The notes beneath the pieces were generated by a model. It saw only the letters and a program-made list of their open reading frames with translations, was not told the origin of the DNA and ran no database searches. A stretch of DNA of 49,497 bases, from contig CAMRSY010000011.1 in the NCBI GenBank assembly GCA_947053545.1, positions 1-49,497 on the forward strand. Reading direction: 5' to 3'. The translations under genes and the position numbers were made by a program. The stretch comes from an uncultured Clostridia bacterium. Lineage in GTDB: Bacteria > Bacillota > Clostridia > Christensenellales > Borkfalkiaceae. Shown here piece after piece: positions 7,614 to 16,023 of this stretch (the stretch's first letter is position 1; the number at the start of each line of letters is the position of its first letter).

Positions 7614-7632
7614 CATACTAATTCGGTAGGAT
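7614..7632. promoter_or_regulatory. Candidate IscR operator 2, at the iscS transcription start
   Basis: On the minus strand the bases ATCCTACCGAATTAGTATG repeat the plan of operator 1: CCTA, GA, TTAGTA and GA occupy the same relative positions. It covers the predicted transcription start and reaches the TAGGA ribosome site. Confidence 0.45.
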
Positions 7633-7638
7633 ATAAAA

Positions 7639-8832
7639 ATGCCAAAAACAGTTTACGCAGACAATGCGGCGACCACCGCGATGAGCGACGCCGCGATAGA
7701 GGCAATGACGCCTTATTTGAAAGGGATATACGGCAATCCGTCTTCCCTGCACACCGTTGGGCAGGTTGCTAAGGAGGCGCTGGATAAGGCGCGTGCGGAA
7801 ACGGCGGCTTTAATAGGCGCTGCGCCCAACGAAATTTACTTTACTTCGGGCGGTAGCGAGGCGGACAACCAGGCAATACGTTCGGCGGCGTACGCTGGTG
7901 CGGCAAAGGGCAAAAAGCATATAATTTCAACGGCTTTCGAGCATCACGCCGTATTGCATACCCTTAAAAAACTTGAAAAAGAGGGCTTCGAGGTAACTTA
8001 TCTCGACGTGCACAGACACGGGAATATCACGGCGCCGGAGGTAGAGGCGGCGCTCCGTCCCGATACGGCGCTGGTAACCGTTATGTATGCCAACAACGAG
8101 GTGGGCTCCGTTTTGCCCGTCCGTGAAATAGGCGCGGTATGCCGCGCAAATAAGGTAACTTTCCATACCGACGCGGTTCAGGCGGTGGGGCACATTCCCG
8201 TCGACGTTGCGGCCGATAATATCGATATGATGTCGGTATCCGCTCATAAATTCCACGGGCCGAAAGGGGTCGGGTTCCTTTATTGCCGCAACGGAGTGCA
8301 ACTTAAAAATTTAATCGAGGGCGGCGCGCAGGAAAGAAAGCGGAGAGCAGGTACCGAAAATATTGCGGGAATCTGTTCGATGGTCGCGGCGTTGAAAGAG
8401 GCGGCGGCTAACCTTGACAAAAATATGAAAAAAGAGGCGGCTTTGCGCGATAAATTAATTGCGGGATTGTCTGCAATTCCTCATTCGCGGCTTAACGGCG
8501 ACCCTGTTTACAGGTTGCCCGGAAACGTTAATATGTGTTTCGAAGGAATCGAGGGCGAAAGCCTTTTGCTGCTGCTTGACGCTAAAGGTATATGCGCTTC
8601 GTCGGGTTCTGCTTGTACGTCGGGTTCGCTTGACCCTTCACACGTTTTGCTTGCTTTGGGGCTTCCGCACGAGGTTGCGCACGGGTCGCTGAGATTAAGC
8701 CTTTCCGAATACAACACCGAAGAAGAAATCGATTATATTTTGGCTGAGGTGCCGAAAGTGGTTGAATACCTTCGTTCTATTTCCCCTGTATGGGAAGAGC
8801 TGGAAAAGGGCGGCAAACCGCATTTAATTTAG
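7639..8832 (+). CDS. iscS: Cysteine desulfurase
   Basis: PLP enzyme that takes sulfur from cysteine as a persulfide and passes it to IscU and to tRNA-thiolating enzymes. The protein is 397 residues. The PLP lysine is Lys204 (SAHKFHGPKG) and the persulfide-forming cysteine is Cys326 (SGSACTSG). The N-terminal YADNAATTAMS segment is diagnostic of the NifS/IscS class. ATG at 7639 has TAGGA eight bases upstream. It is the first gene after a promoter with two probable IscR sites, and iscU follows 114 bases later. Confidence 0.95.
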   Translation: MPKTVYADNAATTAMSDAAIEAMTPYLKGIYGNPSSLHTVGQVAKEALDKARAETAALIGAAPNEIYFTSGGSEADNQAIRSAAYAGAAKGKKHIISTAFEHHAVLHTLKKLEKEGFEVTYLDVHRHGNITAPEVEAALRPDTALVTVMYANNEVGSVLPVREIGAVCRANKVTFHTDAVQAVGHIPVDVAADNIDMMSVSAHKFHGPKGVGFLYCRNGVQLKNLIEGGAQERKRRAGTENIAGICSMVAALKEAAANLDKNMKKEAALRDKLIAGLSAIPHSRLNGDPVYRLPGNVNMCFEGIEGESLLLLLDAKGICASSGSACTSGSLDPSHVLLALGLPHEVAHGSLRLSLSEYNTEEEIDYILAEVPKVVEYLRSISPVWEELEKGGKPHLI

Positions 8833-8946
8833 CGTGCGGTCAGCATGTTAATTTAATTGCGGAAAATTCAGCGTTTAAAATTACGGTTATTTAAATTTGT
8901 GCCGCAAAAAGAAATTAATATTATACATTATTAAGAGGTATATACA

Positions 8947-9384
8947 ATGGCATTATACAGCGAAAAAGTTATGGACCATTTCACGAATCCGCGCAACGTA
9001 GGCAAGCTTGACGACGCCGACGGCATAGGCGAGGTAGGCAACGCCAAATGCGGAGATATTATGAAAATTTATATCAAGGTTGAAGGCGATATTATTTCCG
9101 ACGTTAAGTTTAATACTTTCGGATGCGGCAGCGCAATCGCTTCGTCGTCTATGGCTACCGAAATGATTAAAGGCAAGCCTATTTCCGAAGCGTTGGAACT
9201 TACAAACAAGGCGGTAGCCGAAGCGCTGGACGGGCTGCCCGCGCATAAATTGCACTGCTCGGTTTTGGCGGAAGAGGCTATCCGCGCCGCTATAAAGGAC
9301 TATTACGACAAACGCGGAATAGCTTACGACAAGGCGCAGTTTCCCGACCCGCACGAAGAGGAAGAGCACGTTGAAGAAGACTGA
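8947..9384 (+). CDS. iscU: Fe-S cluster scaffold protein (IscU/NifU N-terminal type)
   Basis: Scaffold on which IscS-derived sulfur and iron are built into clusters. The 145-residue protein starts MALYSEKVMDHFTNPRNVG and has the three ligand cysteines Cys35 (NAKCGD), Cys60 (FGCGSA) and Cys104 (LHCSV), with Asp37 and His103 beside them. It ends in an acidic HEEEEHVEED tail. AAGAGG precedes the ATG. The 114-base gap after iscS has no clear terminator. A weak promoter-like TTGTGC-16-TATTAT (8897-8924) could add transcription. ttcA starts three bases after its stop, so translation is probably coupled. Confidence 0.93.
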   Translation: MALYSEKVMDHFTNPRNVGKLDDADGIGEVGNAKCGDIMKIYIKVEGDIISDVKFNTFGCGSAIASSSMATEMIKGKPISEALELTNKAVAEALDGLPAHKLHCSVLAEEAIRAAIKDYYDKRGIAYDKAQFPDPHEEEEHVEED

Positions 9385-9387
9385 TTT

Positions 9388-10248
9388 ATGGCAAAGCAGT
9401 TAACTTTTTGCGGCGCTGTAGAGCGCAGCATAATTACCAAATTCCGCAAGGGTATATGGACTAAATTTCTGCAGGCCGTAAAGAAATACAAGCTGATTGA
9501 AGAGGGCGACAAAATAGCCGTATGCGTTTCCGGCGGTAAAGATTCGGTGTTGCTTGCCAAGTGCGTGCAGGAGCTTAAAAGACATTCGGAAATTAATTTC
9601 GATGCCGAATATATCGTAATGAATCCCGGCTACAGCAGCGAAAATCTTGCGCGGACAGAAGAAAATCTGCGGCTGCTGGAAATTCCTGCGCGAATATTCG
9701 ATTCGGATATTTTTGACGTTAACGATTTAATAGGCGGCGAACATCCCTGCTATTTATGCGCGCGTATGCGCAGGGGATTTTTGTATGCAAGGGCGCAGGA
9801 ACTGGGTTGCAACAAAATTGCGCTGGGGCATCATATGTCCGACGTAATCGAAACTACGTTGATGTCTATGTTTTTCGGCGGTCAGATACAGGGAATGATG
9901 CCTAAAATTAAAAGCTCCAATTTCGGCGGGATGCAACTTATACGGCCGTTGTATTGCGTGCTCGACGACGAAATAGTGCGTTGGCAGCAGTATAATAATC
10001 TTCAATTTATCGCCTGCGCGTGCAAGCTTACCGAAAACCTTTCTTTGGGCGAACAGGGTCAGTCGGCGCGGCAGGATATTAAAAAACTTATTAAAGATTT
10101 CAGAACGCGTAATCCCGACGTTGACGCAAGCATTTTTAAAAGTTTGCACAACGTTCAGCTCGATACGTTACCCGAGTTTAAATACAAGGGCGAGACGTAC
10201 GAATTTAATACGAAATACGAAAAAGGTATTAAAATACATAAAAACTGA
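9388..10248 (+). CDS. ttcA: TtcA-family tRNA 2-thiolation enzyme
   Basis: PP-loop ATPase that, in the characterised family, thiolates cytidine 32 of tRNA using a [4Fe-4S] cluster and sulfur from a cysteine desulfurase. Features: PP-loop SGGKDS at 48-53, CxxC at Cys121/Cys124 in CYLCARMRRG, the IALGHHxxDxIETTLMSMFFGG segment, and a further Cys210/Cys212 pair in ACACK where TtcA has its third cluster ligand. Its position directly behind iscS and iscU suits a sulfur-relay enzyme. The tRNA target in this lineage is inferred. At 286 residues it is of usual size. Confidence 0.88.
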   Translation: MAKQLTFCGAVERSIITKFRKGIWTKFLQAVKKYKLIEEGDKIAVCVSGGKDSVLLAKCVQELKRHSEINFDAEYIVMNPGYSSENLARTEENLRLLEIPARIFDSDIFDVNDLIGGEHPCYLCARMRRGFLYARAQELGCNKIALGHHMSDVIETTLMSMFFGGQIQGMMPKIKSSNFGGMQLIRPLYCVLDDEIVRWQQYNNLQFIACACKLTENLSLGEQGQSARQDIKKLIKDFRTRNPDVDASIFKSLHNVQLDTLPEFKYKGETYEFNTKYEKGIKIHKN

Positions 10249-10256
10249 TTTTAATT

Positions 10257-10289
10257 CCGCACGGCGATAAATTGCCGCGCGGCTTTTTT
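10257..10289 (+). terminator. Terminator of the iscS-iscU-ttcA transcript
   Basis: Hairpin CCGCACGGC/GCCGCGCGG (one mismatch) with an 8-base loop, followed by CTTTTTTA, starting nine bases after the ttcA stop. Confidence 0.8.
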
Positions 10290-10362
10290 ATATGCGCTAA
10301 ATTTTGGCGTTTGTTTTTCCATAAATTTTCACATAAAAAATGAAAGAAAATTTCGTTTTTTG

Positions 10363-10391
10363 TTTACAATTTTAATTTTTAATAGTATAAT
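10363..10391 (+). promoter_or_regulatory. Promoter of the pectate lyase gene
   Basis: TTTACA (10363-10368), a 17-base spacer and TATAAT (10386-10391). The predicted start is near 10398, giving a leader of about 165 bases. Confidence 0.65.
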
Positions 10392-10466
10392 AATGTTAAC
10401 TGAAATCTTATTTTTGGTAAAAGCAACCAACCTGTTATGAATTTTTTATAATTTTAAAGCGCATAC

Positions 10467-10510
10467 CGCGGGAAATATTTCCCGCGTTCCGCGTTTTAAA
10501 GCGCGGAACG
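10467..10510 (+). other. Tandem hairpins in the pectate lyase 5' leader
   Basis: A perfect 20-base palindrome (CGCGGGAAAT with its complement, 10467-10486) overlaps by two bases a second hairpin with 9-base arms CGTTCCGCG/CGCGGAACG (10485-10510). Neither is followed by a T-tract. The pair lies between promoter and ribosome site and may stabilise or regulate the message. Confidence 0.5.
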
Positions 10511-10563
10511 GATATTTTAATAGTTTAACGTATATTTTATAAAAGGAAAAAGGGGGACAATAA

Positions 10564-13500
10564 ATGAAGAAAAGAAGCGCGGTATTAGCGTTGGTGCTTG
10601 CCGGAATTATGTCTGTCGGCACTGCTGCGGCAACGGGCTGTAAAAAGAATGGCGACGGACATACGCATACGTGGTCGTCATACATATCCGACGGGGTAAA
10701 CGGTCATCACAGGGCGTCAACCTGCGTTGACCATGCTACCGTAACGGAGGCGATTGCTCCGCACGTTTACGACGGCAATGACGACGAAACGTGTAATTTA
10801 TGCGATTACGAACGCGATTTGGGCGGAGAAACCGTTCCCGTAAGTTCGGTTAGCATAGGCGGCGCCGACAGCGTGCAGGAAAATAAAAATATTCTGCTTA
10901 CGGCTACGGTTTTACCCGAAAACGCTACCGATAAAACGGTTATCTGGGAAATAGCCGAGGGCGGAAATTTTGCGAGTGTAGAACGGGAAACCGGTTTGTT
11001 AACCGGCGTTGCGGTAGGAACGGTTACAGTAAAGGCAACCGCAGGCGGTAAGTCCGCTACAAAAAAAATAAACGTAACGGCGCGTCCTTCCACCGACGTA
11101 GCGGTAACGGGCGTAAGCCTTAATATGTCTACAGCCGAACTTAACGTTGGCGGCAGCGTAAAATTAACGCCTGCGATAACTCCCGAAAACGCTACCGACA
11201 AGTCGGTTAGCTGGAAATCGAGCGATGAATCGACGGTTAAAGTTGACGGAAACGGACAGGTAACCGCAATAAAATCGGGCAGCGCAACAGTTACCGTAAC
11301 TACTTCCGACGGCGGCAAACAGGCGGTGTGTCTTATAACCGTTAAATCTGACGGCGGCGCGGTCGATCCGTCCGACCCCGACAAACAGTATACGGTTAAA
11401 TTTATAAGCGACGGCGAAGTAGTCGAAGAAATGCAGGTTTTGGAAGGCAACTGCGTGGCGGCGCCGATAACAACCAAAGACGGATATTACTTTAAAGGTT
11501 GGTACGAGAATATTTCGGGTACGGGGTCGGCGTTCGATATGACCACTCCGATAACGTCGGACAAAACTTTTTACGCGGTTTGGGAACAGCGTGATTCGCG
11601 CATAACCTATTCGCAGGCGGCAAAGGAAAAAGCCGCGTTCGAGTGGATTGACAGCAATCCCGACGGCGCTAAAGTAGAGTATAAACTTACCGGCGACAGC
11701 GCTTATAACGCAGTTGACGAAGAGCTTATACGCGCAACGGACAGCGCAACGGCGCGCGTGGATATCGTAGGATTAAAAGGCGGCGCGGAATACGACTTTA
11801 AAATTACCACAAGCGCGGGCGACCCGTTGGAAATAAGCGGTATGCGCATAAATTCTTACGACCGCTCGGGTTACGCTCATTTCAATTACACGTCAGGCGT
11901 GGGCGCGTACAACGACGACGGAACGCTTAAGGACAACGCGCTTGTTATTTATGTTACCGAGCAGAATAAAGACACGGTTATGAAAGAGGTGTGCGAGCAG
12001 AACGCCGACGTGCCGATGTTTAAAATACCCTACTGCAACGACAGCGGAGTAGTGGGTAAAAATTGGAACAAAAATGCCGATGGCATAGGCTGGTGGTTAA
12101 ACAACAACCAGTATACCGCAAGCAATGCGGCAAGCTCGAGCAACAAAGTGCCCAGCAACACCTACGATGCGACGAACGGAAGCAAACTTGCGTTTAAATC
12201 GGTTGACAGACCTATAGTTATAAGGTTTATCGGCACGGTTACCACACCGGAGGGCTGTACGGGATATAACAGCACCGAAGAGGGCGGCGGCAAAGGCGAC
12301 AACGGGCATATGGCGCGTATGAAAAACCTTAAAAACATCACCCTTGAAGGAATTGGTTCCGATGCCGAAATAAAAGGCTGGGGCTTCCATTTCATTGCGG
12401 GAACCGACGCCAAGAATGGTCAGGGAACAAGTTTCGAGGTTAGAAATTTAAAGTTCAACGAATATCCCGAAGACGCTATCGGTATGGAAGGACAGCAGAG
12501 CGGCTCGGTTATTTCGGCGGGCGTAGAAAGGTGCTGGATACATAACAATACGTTCCTTCCCGGCAGGTGCGACAATCCTGCGGAAAGCGACAAGGCGGAA
12601 GGCGACGGCAGCTGCGATTTCAAGCGCGGACAGTATTTTACCTGTTCGTACAACTGGTTCGAATATTGCCATAAAACCAATCTTATAGGTTCGTCCGATT
12701 CTTCATTGCAGTATAACCTTACCTATCACCACAACGTGTGGTGGCAGTGCGGTTCGCGTATACCGCTTACAAGACAGGCAAATGTGCATTTCTATAACAA
12801 CTATGTATATGGCGACTTTACCGAAACGTCTACGCCGTACCCGCACATATCCAAACCTGCGCTAAGCTACGTTCACTCGCTCAGGGCAAACAGCTATCTG
12901 TTCTCCGAAGCCAATTATTACGACGGAATGAAACAGATAACGGACGGTAAAGCGGGAGGAGCGGGAAAAGCGTGGAACAATATGTATTATTCGTGTTTCG
13001 GCGCCAATACGCTGGTTGCGGCTTCTTCCAGGGAACAAAAGGTTTCAAATAAATGTGCTTACAACGGCACCGATTATTCGTCGTTCGATACCAATCCTTC
13101 GCAATTCTATTACGATACTGTGAATAAGAAGAGTAATTGCTATCTCACCGACGCGGCGACGGCGAGAACCGAATGTTTGAAATTTGCGGGTGTTCAAAAA
13201 CGTACTTACGATATTAATACGGGTATGGTTTCCGCCGCCAACAGACCCGGCGAAGCGCTGAGCATTTCGCAAAGCGGTTTAACCGTCGATCTTACAAAGG
13301 CGGCCGTGGGCGGAACGGTTAGCGGCGTTAAGTTTATAAACGGCAAAAACAGTTCCGGCGCGGCTAAAGGCAAAGGTATGCTTGCGGTGTTTACTCTGGC
13401 GGAAAGGGCTGATATAACCCTGTCGGGCGGAACAAGCGGCGATACTGCATTAGAATTGGTTCGTGAAGACGGTTATTTAGTGGCCGGTAAGATCACGTCG

Positions 13501-14703
13501 TTTACAGGTACGTTGGAAGCTGGTACCTACATCATCGCTGCGGGACAGAAAGACAAGGAAGGTTCGATAACCGCGCTTTCGTTTAAGAGCGGCGTAACCG
13601 ATTCGCAGAAAGTGCAAAACGTTATAAACTATATTAACGATATAGGCGTTGTGGAAAACACCGATAGTTGCAAGTCGAAAATCGAGCTTGCGCAGGCGGC
13701 TTATAATTCGCTTTCAAGCGCGCTTAAGGCGCAGGTTACCAATGCCGACACCCTTACGGCGGCGGTAAACGCTTATAATATGTTTGCTGTTAATCCCGTA
13801 ATTCAGCTTATAAACGCTATAGGCACGGTAAATGAAAACAGCGGTATTAAAATAAGCAAAGCCCGAACGGCGTACGATTCGCTTACCGCTGCTCAGCAAA
13901 AGTTGGTTACCAACTACGGTACGCTTGTAGCGGCGGAAAAAGCTTATGAAAGTTACGAGGTTCAGGGCTTGAAAAATCAGATAGCCGCGTTAGCTTTGCC
14001 CGAAACGGCGACAACCGAATCGGAAATAAACGCGTTGCTGGAACAGTATTATGCCGTTAGGACAATGTACAACGACCTTGGCGAAGAGCAGCAGTCTCAG
14101 ATAACCGCGGCCGAGCGCAGCAAAGTAACCGCCGGAATAACCGCACTGGAAAAGGCAAATTTACCTTACGAATTGAAAGTGATGATTGCGGATTTGCCCG
14201 AAGCGAATAAAATTACTTTGGCGCACGCAAGTAAAGTAAGCGAAATACGCGCTAAATACGATTCGTTAACAGCCGCGCAAAAGGCTACGGTCGGCGACAT
14301 ATCAAAGCTGACTGCGGCGGAAGATAAGATTACTGAGCTTGCAAGTCAGACTAAAGTTGCAATTTTCGATAAAAGCAAACCCAACCTTGCAACCGAAGCA
14401 GGCTTTACGATTAACGGAACGGTAGGTTATAAGGGCACCGACCAGAAATTTACTTATAACGGCGTAGAGTACAGCGCTCCGCTTAAGTTGCAGAGCAGCA
14501 ACACCATATCGTTTAATACGGCGGCTAAAATGACGCTTACGCTGTATTTGCATAGCGGCGGCGCGCAGACGATTGTTGTGGACGGAACCAAATACACGGC
14601 TACCGACGGATATGTTGTGGTAACCATTGAAGCGGGCGACCATTTAATTGGAAGAGAGAAGGAAGCTTGGCTTTGCTATGCCGAACTTTCACCCGCAAAA
14701 TAA
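10564..14703 (+). CDS. Surface lipoprotein pectate lyase (PL1-like) with Ig-like, B-repeat and helical-repeat modules
   Basis: A 1379-residue lipoprotein with signal peptide and lipid-attachment Cys26 (AATGC). Modules in order: a His/Cys-rich segment (27-90), two bacterial Ig-like Big_2 domains (about 95-175 and 180-262, each with PENATDK), an InlB-type B-repeat (about 275-345, GYYFKGWY...FYAVW), a parallel beta-helix pectate lyase domain of PL1 type (about 430-880) with NLTYHHNVW and the catalytic-type RIPLTR near 731-736, then four helical repeats of about 60 residues with Y(D/N)SLxxAQ motifs (about 1010-1260), and a C-terminal beta domain. Expected to cleave pectate outside the cell by beta-elimination. 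Family assignment is from motifs, and substrate preference is inferred. It stands alone between its own promoter and terminator. Confidence 0.85.
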   Translation: MKKRSAVLALVLAGIMSVGTAAATGCKKNGDGHTHTWSSYISDGVNGHHRASTCVDHATVTEAIAPHVYDGNDDETCNLCDYERDLGGETVPVSSVSIGGADSVQENKNILLTATVLPENATDKTVIWEIAEGGNFASVERETGLLTGVAVGTVTVKATAGGKSATKKINVTARPSTDVAVTGVSLNMSTAELNVGGSVKLTPAITPENATDKSVSWKSSDESTVKVDGNGQVTAIKSGSATVTVTTSDGGKQAVCLITVKSDGGAVDPSDPDKQYTVKFISDGEVVEEMQVLEGNCVAAPITTKDGYYFKGWYENISGTGSAFDMTTPITSDKTFYAVWEQRDSRITYSQAAKEKAAFEWIDSNPDGAKVEYKLTGDSAYNAVDEELIRATDSATARVDIVGLKGGAEYDFKITTSAGDPLEISGMRINSYDRSGYAHFNYTSGVGAYNDDGTLKDNALVIYVTEQNKDTVMKEVCEQNADVPMFKIPYCNDSGVVGKNWNKNADGIGWWLNNNQYTASNAASSSNKVPSNTYDATNGSKLAFKSVDRPIVIRFIGTVTTPEGCTGYNSTEEGGGKGDNGHMARMKNLKNITLEGIGSDAEIKGWGFHFIAGTDAKNGQGTSFEVRNLKFNEYPEDAIGMEGQQSGSVISAGVERCWIHNNTFLPGRCDNPAESDKAEGDGSCDFKRGQYFTCSYNWFEYCHKTNLIGSSDSSLQYNLTYHHNVWWQCGSRIPLTRQANVHFYNNYVYGDFTETSTPYPHISKPALSYVHSLRANSYLFSEANYYDGMKQITDGKAGGAGKAWNNMYYSCFGANTLVAASSREQKVSNKCAYNGTDYSSFDTNPSQFYYDTVNKKSNCYLTDAATARTECLKFAGVQKRTYDINTGMVSAANRPGEALSISQSGLTVDLTKAAVGGTVSGVKFINGKNSSGAAKGKGMLAVFTLAERADITLSGGTSGDTALELVREDGYLVAGKITSFTGTLEAGTYIIAAGQKDKEGSITALSFKSGVTDSQKVQNVINYINDIGVVENTDSCKSKIELAQAAYNSLSSALKAQVTNADTLTAAVNAYNMFAVNPVIQLINAIGTVNENSGIKISKARTAYDSLTAAQQKLVTNYGTLVAAEKAYESYEVQGLKNQIAALALPETATTESEINALLEQYYAVRTMYNDLGEEQQSQITAAERSKVTAGITALEKANLPYELKVMIADLPEANKITLAHASKVSEIRAKYDSLTAAQKATVGDISKLTAAEDKITELASQTKVAIFDKSKPNLATEAGFTINGTVGYKGTDQKFTYNGVEYSAPLKLQSSNTISFNTAAKMTLTLYLHSGGAQTIVVDGTKYTATDGYVVVTIEAGDHLIGREKEAWLCYAELSPAK

Positions 14704-14721
14704 CGTTAAAGCAGTTTAGTT

Positions 14722-14770
14722 CAAAGTTAAATCCCTCGGCTTAAAGTCGGGGGATTTAACTTTGTTTATA
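14722..14770 (+). terminator. Terminator of the pectate lyase gene
   Basis: Long stem CAAAGTTAAATCCC/GGGATTTAACTTTG plus inner CG pairs (14722-14764), followed by TTTATA, 18 bases after the stop codon. Confidence 0.75.
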
Positions 14771-14778
14771 CAAAAGGG

Positions 14779-14807
14779 TTGCCAAAACGTAATAGGTAAT
14801 GTAAAAT
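14779..14807 (+). promoter_or_regulatory. Promoter of sbcD-sbcC-radC
   Basis: TTGCCA, a 17-base spacer and TAAAAT. The predicted start is near 14814, giving a leader of about 70 bases that ends in AAGGGG before the TTG start. Confidence 0.5.
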
Positions 14808-14886
14808 AATATTATACATAAAATGCGTTAGATACGCCATATTACGGGGGTAATTTACAGTTTAACGGCATTTTAAGGGGTATAAT

Positions 14887-16023
14887 TTGAAATTTTTGCA
14901 TATTGCCGACCTGCATTTGGGTAAGCGCTGTAACGAACTTTCGCTTATCGACGATCAAAAATATATACTTGGTAAAATTATAGAAATTGCCGAAGAGCAC
15001 AAGCCCGACGGCGTTTTAATTGCGGGCGACGTATACGATAAATCGGTCCCGTCCGCCGAAGCGGTGGAACTTTTCGACTGGTTTTTAAACGGACTTACTG
15101 CTTTAGGTACGCAGGTTTTCGTTATAAGCGGAAATCACGATTCGCCGGAAAGGCTGGCGTTCGGTTCGAAATTTATGGGCGCGGGCGGCGTGCATATAGC
15201 GCCCGTTTACGGCGGAAAAATTAATTTCGTAACTCTCACGGACGGTTACGGCAAAGTCAATGTATTTTTGCTGCCGTTTATAAAACCGGCTACAGTGCGC
15301 AGGTTTTTCGAAGGCGAAGAAATAAACAGCTATAATTCGGCGGTGAAATCCGCGCTTAAAGGTATTGCTCTTGACGAAAAAGAACGCAATATTTTGGTTG
15401 CCCATCAGTTTGTTACCGGGTCGCAAAGTTCGGGTTCGGAAGAATTGATAGTGGGGGATATAGGCAACGTCGACACGGATATATTCGGCGGTTTCGATTA
15501 CGTTGCATTGGGACATGTGCACGGAGCGCAGAATATAGGCTCGAATCTTCGTTATTCGGGTACGCCGCTCAAGTACTCGCTGACCGAAGCGCGGTTAAAC
15601 AAGTCGGTTACTGTGGTTGAGTTAAAGGAAAAAGGAAAAGTAGATATATGCGAATTGCCTTTAAAACCTCTTCGCGAAACGGTTGAAATAAAGGGCTCGT
15701 ACGAGGAAATTACAAAGCTTGATTATTACCGCGGAACCACCCTTCAAAACGATTTGGTACACATAGTGCTTACCGACGAGGACGAGGTGCCCGACGCATT
15801 GGGAAAACTGCGCATAATCTACAAAAACGTTATGAGTTTGCGCTACGATAACAGACGCACGCAGGCGCAGGAGAGGTTGCAACTTGACGAAGGAATTTCC
15901 GCCCGTTCGCCATTCGAGTTGTTTTCCGCACTTTACACCGCTCAGAATAATGCTGAAATGTGTGAAGAACAGAAAAATCTAGTGCGGAAGCTAATAGCCA
16001 AAGTTTGGGGGGAAGAAGAATGA
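14887..16023 (+). CDS. sbcD: SbcD (Mre11-type) nuclease subunit
   Basis: Nuclease of the SbcCD complex, which opens hairpins and trims protein-blocked DNA ends. The protein has 378 residues. Phosphoesterase motifs are DLHLGKR (near residue 8), GDVYDKSVPSAEA, SGNHDSPERLAF and ALGHVHGAQ. Translation starts at TTG (KFLHIADLH follows), supported by AAGGGG seven bases upstream. No ATG fits the conserved N-terminus. The stop codon overlaps the sbcC ATG in ATGA, so the two subunits are translationally coupled. Confidence 0.94.
   Translation: MKFLHIADLHLGKRCNELSLIDDQKYILGKIIEIAEEHKPDGVLIAGDVYDKSVPSAEAVELFDWFLNGLTALGTQVFVISGNHDSPERLAFGSKFMGAGGVHIAPVYGGKINFVTLTDGYGKVNVFLLPFIKPATVRRFFEGEEINSYNSAVKSALKGIALDEKERNILVAHQFVTGSQSSGSEELIVGDIGNVDTDIFGGFDYVALGHVHGAQNIGSNLRYSGTPLKYSLTEARLNKSVTVVELKEKGKVDICELPLKPLRETVEIKGSYEEITKLDYYRGTTLQNDLVHIVLTDEDEVPDALGKLRIIYKNVMSLRYDNRRTQAQERLQLDEGISARSPFELFSALYTAQNNAEMCEEQKNLVRKLIAKVWGEEE

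Noticed and set aside
14779-14800. Further recombinase site (CCAAAACGTA) near sbcD
   Set aside because: Only ten bases match the left site and there is no dyad partner, so it is probably chance.
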